DNA from: JAXMBX01 sp046349635
GTDB taxonomy: Bacteria; Planctomycetota; Planctomycetia; Planctomycetales; Planctomycetaceae
NCBI GenBank assembly: GCA_046349635.1
Contig: JAXMBX010000024.1
Location: forward strand, 1 to 64,000
Reading direction: 5' to 3'
Length of the DNA stretch: 64,000 bases
Numbering within the stretch: the first letter of the stretch is position 1; the number at the start of each line of letters is the position of its first letter. Below are positions 61,517-64,000 of the stretch, piece by piece. The notes under the pieces are model-generated. The model ran no database searches. It was not told where the DNA came from and saw only the letters and a list, made by a program, of their open reading frames with translations. The translations under genes and the position numbers were made by a program.

Positions 61517-61605
61517 GGGTGCGCCGCAAAGACAACGCTCCTCAGTCCTGACTTCTTCCGATCCGCGTTCAACACACAAGTTGGCATTCAACCACAGGCG
61601 TTCTC

Positions 61606-63174
61606 ATGATTCTGAAACAATTGCGTGTCGCGTTTCACGATTTAGGCGTTCGGACGAATGCATTCTTCTTCCGTGAGGAGATTCCTTACGGAATGGCGAT
61701 GATGCGGATCTGCCTGACGATCTGTGCGCTGATGATGATGGTGCCGCGGTGGTTCTGGGCGCGAGAATTGTACACGCGGGACGGGGCCTGGGCTCCGCTG
61801 GCGGATCTGTACGGGTATCAGGATTTCCTGCCGGTGCTCGGGCCGACGGTGGCGATCGCACTCTATTCCGCCATGATCCTGTTCCTGTTTTCCGCCTGCA
61901 TCGGCTGGCAGACGCGAATCAGCCTGTGCGGAGCGACGGTGCTGTTCGCTTATTTCTGCCTGCTGGATTCGCTGGGGACGAACAATAAATACACGGTGAT
62001 CACGACGCACGGTTTGCTCCTGTTGAGTTTGTCGGCGGCGGGAAGCGTGTGGTCGGTCGACGCGTGGCTGGCGGGACGCTGGCAGGTCAGCGGAGTGCGG
62101 GTCTTCCCGGAAATGAGCTGGCCGCGGGCCGCGGTCTGGCCGCAGCGACTGGTGATGCTGCTGATCGGCATCGTGTATTTCGGCGCCGCGATCACGAAGA
62201 TGCACACCCCCGCCTATTTCAGCGGCGACCAGATGATTTACTGGATGCTGACAAATGTGAATTCGGAAAAACCCCTGGGGGAATGGCTGACGGAGTATCC
62301 CACGCTGGTCATCATTTCCGCCTATATTGCGATCGTGTGGGAAGTACTGTTCCTGTTCCTCTGCTGGAAGGGATGGGGTCGCGTTTTGATGTTGGGAATT
62401 GGCGTGGCGTTCCACACCGGGACGTTCCTGCTGCTCGGCCTGACGATGTTTCCGCTCGTCGCGTTCAGCATGTATCTCGCGTTTCTCTCGGAAGAAGACG
62501 TGCAATGGTTCGCTGCCGGCTGGCGGCGGTGGAAGCAGACGTCCTTCATCAAGAGCATTCCGAGTCTGCAGCTTCCGGCAATGAAGATCACTCCCTGGGG
62601 CGCTCCATCGCGACGGCAGGTACTGGCCTCGGCGGGGATGTTCGGGATGTTGCTGGTTGCGGCGATGTGTGTCGGCGTGGAAGGGGAACGCAGGCTCGAT
62701 GTGTATGGGATGAACGGTCCGGACGGCCCGCTCCCCTTGCGCGAACTGAGCGAGGAAGAGACCCACAAATTCTTTGCTCAGGAACGGGCCTTGCGCGAGT
62801 CCGATAAGTTCTTCTCGTTTGAGATCGGAAAATATATCGTGGGCGGTCGGTTGTTCGGGCGTCAGAATGAGTTCCGGCATGGAGACCGGATGCAGTGCGA
62901 GGTGAGCCTGAATCCCCCTCACGAGGATATGTGGATCGACTGCGTGCTGCAGGATGACAAGGAACGGACGATCACGCGGGTCGGACAGGTCTGCGTCCGC
63001 GAGAACCTGCGGTGCTTTTATAACTTCGTCCTGGGTGAAGAACTGGTTCCGGGGGAATATCGAATGGCCCTGTTCAGCCGGGGGCAGGAAGTTCTGCATC
63101 GGACGTTCAGGGTAATTGGGAAAACCCCCGAGAATTCTTCCGCTTCCACTGCGGCACCCCCGCTGGCGAACTGA
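61606..63174 (+). CDS. HTTM-domain (vitamin K-dependent gamma-carboxylase-like) membrane protein
   Basis: The 522-residue protein has about seven membrane segments in its first ~330 residues, with the HTTM style of FFFREEIPYGMAMMRICL, an internal aromatic-rich loop (YFGAAITKMHTPAYFSGD) and IVWEVLFLFLCWKGWGR. A further hydrophobic segment near 345 precedes a soluble C-terminus (~370-510) with IGKYIVGGRLFGRQNEFRHGD. HTTM proteins are related to gamma-carboxylase, but bacterial functions are mostly unknown. The upstream exported protein may be substrate or partner. Confidence 0.82.
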   Translation: MILKQLRVAFHDLGVRTNAFFFREEIPYGMAMMRICLTICALMMMVPRWFWARELYTRDGAWAPLADLYGYQDFLPVLGPTVAIALYSAMILFLFSACIGWQTRISLCGATVLFAYFCLLDSLGTNNKYTVITTHGLLLLSLSAAGSVWSVDAWLAGRWQVSGVRVFPEMSWPRAAVWPQRLVMLLIGIVYFGAAITKMHTPAYFSGDQMIYWMLTNVNSEKPLGEWLTEYPTLVIISAYIAIVWEVLFLFLCWKGWGRVLMLGIGVAFHTGTFLLLGLTMFPLVAFSMYLAFLSEEDVQWFAAGWRRWKQTSFIKSIPSLQLPAMKITPWGAPSRRQVLASAGMFGMLLVAAMCVGVEGERRLDVYGMNGPDGPLPLRELSEEETHKFFAQERALRESDKFFSFEIGKYIVGGRLFGRQNEFRHGDRMQCEVSLNPPHEDMWIDCVLQDDKERTITRVGQVCVRENLRCFYNFVLGEELVPGEYRMALFSRGQEVLHRTFRVIGKTPENSSASTAAPPLAN

Positions 63175-63247
63175 GTTTCTGTCTGTAACGCATTGTCGTG
63201 AAATGACATGTGTCACATTGCTCTCCCTGTGGAGAGTGCTTGGGAGA

Positions 63248-63295
63248 TTGACAACGGCACTCTTCGCCCGTAATATGGATAAAAATATCCACATT
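63248..63295 (+). promoter_or_regulatory. Near-consensus promoter with GGATA-AAAA-TATCC operator, copy 2
   Basis: TTGACA (63248-63253), a 17-base spacer and TAATAT (63271-63276) form an almost perfect sigma-70-type promoter. The palindrome GGATAAAAATATCC (63277-63290) begins right after the -10 box and would cover the start site. A strong promoter overlapped by an operator suggests repression. The same 20 bases stand upstream of the HTTM unit. Confidence 0.8.
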
Positions 63296-63351
63296 AGTCG
63301 CGTTCTGTCGGGCGATTCGCCGGAAACCTGACGACAAGAGGAGAGTGGGCA

Positions 63352-64000
63352 ATGTCGAGTATTGTCGCGATGTCGATTCTGCTGGGGGTCGTGGTGGTGT
63401 GTGCGGTTGGAGCATCGATGTTTTTTGATGCGGCCTTCCGACAGGCCCGTGCGGAGAAGACCCGCCGCCGTATCGAACTCCCCTGGATGAGCGGAGAGGC
63501 GCTCCGCCAGTGGGGAACCCAACAGGGACGGAAACTGGTGGCAGCCCGCTTGAAGGAAGGATCCGCGGCGGAAGTGAACGCCCGTTTGATCCGGGAGGGG
63601 CACCGGCTGATCCAGAACGTCCTGGATGAGGTGCAAGATCCTGATGCCCGGGGCTGTGCCGCCATGCCTGTGAATTGTGAGCATGCCTCACCGCCGCAGG
63701 TGACGATCTCCGAGGCACTCGCGATCGTCGAGGAATTGCAGGAGCTTTCGCCGAATGTGCTCGTAGACGTGGAGCGGCACGTGGGAGCAATTCCGGGAGG
63801 GACATCCCGAGGGAATGAGAATCCGGGTTGTGCGCTCCTGAGCGAGACGGGATTCTGCGTCTGTTCTTATTCTCAGCCTCTGGCGTGCGCCACCCGGTGC
63901 CGCGCGGGGCTGGACATGACCCCGGAAGAGCGCGAATGGTCAACGACGCTGCAGGAAGGTGTGCAGTCGGGGATCGAGCGAGAGCTGTGTGCAGCCGGGC
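63352..64000 (+). CDS. Membrane-anchored cysteine-rich protein (YkgJ-like), partial
   Basis: The frame is open from the ATG at 63352, which has AGAGGAGAG about ten bases upstream, to the window edge (216 codons, no stop). Residues ~5-25 form a signal anchor (AMSILLGVVVVCAVGASMFF). A helical region follows, then a cysteine cluster CALLSETGFCVCSYSQPLACATRC near residues 163-186. The pattern C..L...G.C..Y..PLAC recalls the YkgJ-type metal-binding domain; this is inferred. It is controlled by the operator-overlapped promoter shared with the HTTM unit. Confidence 0.72.
   Translation, partial: MSSIVAMSILLGVVVVCAVGASMFFDAAFRQARAEKTRRRIELPWMSGEALRQWGTQQGRKLVAARLKEGSAAEVNARLIREGHRLIQNVLDEVQDPDARGCAAMPVNCEHASPPQVTISEALAIVEELQELSPNVLVDVERHVGAIPGGTSRGNENPGCALLSETGFCVCSYSQPLACATRCRAGLDMTPEEREWSTTLQEGVQSGIERELCAAG

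Overview
The window looks like a chromosomal segment from a planctomycete, probably family Planctomycetaceae. The evidence is GC-rich DNA, Tat- or Sec-exported enzymes (Gfo/Idh/MocA oxidoreductase, TIM-barrel isomerase, SGNH-like protein), an ECF sigma factor next to a Hanks-type Ser/Thr kinase, a BlaI/M56 sensor operon feeding an STN-like repeat protein, a giant tandem-duplicated UvrA, an HTTM membrane protein and many start codons with weak or no Shine-Dalgarno sequence. The lineage is inferred from family knowledge; no database was searched. I see no rRNA, CRISPR array, complete insertion sequence or prophage. There is one tRNA, tRNA-Glu(CTC).

Layout, 0-21 kb: the first 6.6 kb runs leftward and holds a secreted protein cut by the window edge, an amino acid permease, a lipoprotein, then the BlaI-M56-repeat-protein operon with a paired palindromic operator and a terminator. 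After it come a PAS-GAF-receiver protein, a sulfotransferase of lower GC, a Gfo/Idh/MocA oxidoreductase convergent with a sulfite-oxidase-like enzyme, a D-threonine-aldolase-like enzyme, an NHL propeller, HrpB, an SDR, a small secreted protein and a PaaK-like ligase.

21-36 kb: a 176-residue protein is translationally coupled to a SNF2 ATPase. An SGNH-like protein follows, then a decayed fragment of ychF 4 kb from the intact ychF, a kinase with two PAS domains, a divergent SnoaL/HxlR pair, ychF, a SIS isomerase, a diiron MBL protein, a YtcJ-like amidohydrolase, a duplicated DUF1801 protein flanked by repeats, a small lower-GC ORF and a histidine kinase.

36-64 kb: nadD is divergent from a priA broken by many frameshifts. 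Next are a lipoprotein, a TIM-barrel isomerase, an MFS transporter, an exported FAH-family hydrolase, an ECF sigma/kinase/secreted-protein operon, tRNA-Glu with a clear promoter and terminator, a secreted protein with two compensating frameshifts, an RluA-type pseudouridine synthase and the double UvrA with an extra C-terminal domain displaced by one frameshift. A zinc-ribbon gene that seems to start at AUC follows. The last 3 kb holds a small exported protein plus an HTTM protein, and then a cysteine-rich membrane-anchored protein; the two promoters share an identical 20-bp element with a GGATA-AAAA-TATCC palindrome.

The best leads for something new are the HTTM unit controlled by that palindrome, the M56 signalling chain ending in STN-like and triple-repeat modules, the AUC start, and the covarying hairpin repeat. 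The frameshifts in priA, the 49.9-kb gene, uvrA and possibly the M56 gene may be biological or assembly errors; raw reads would decide.
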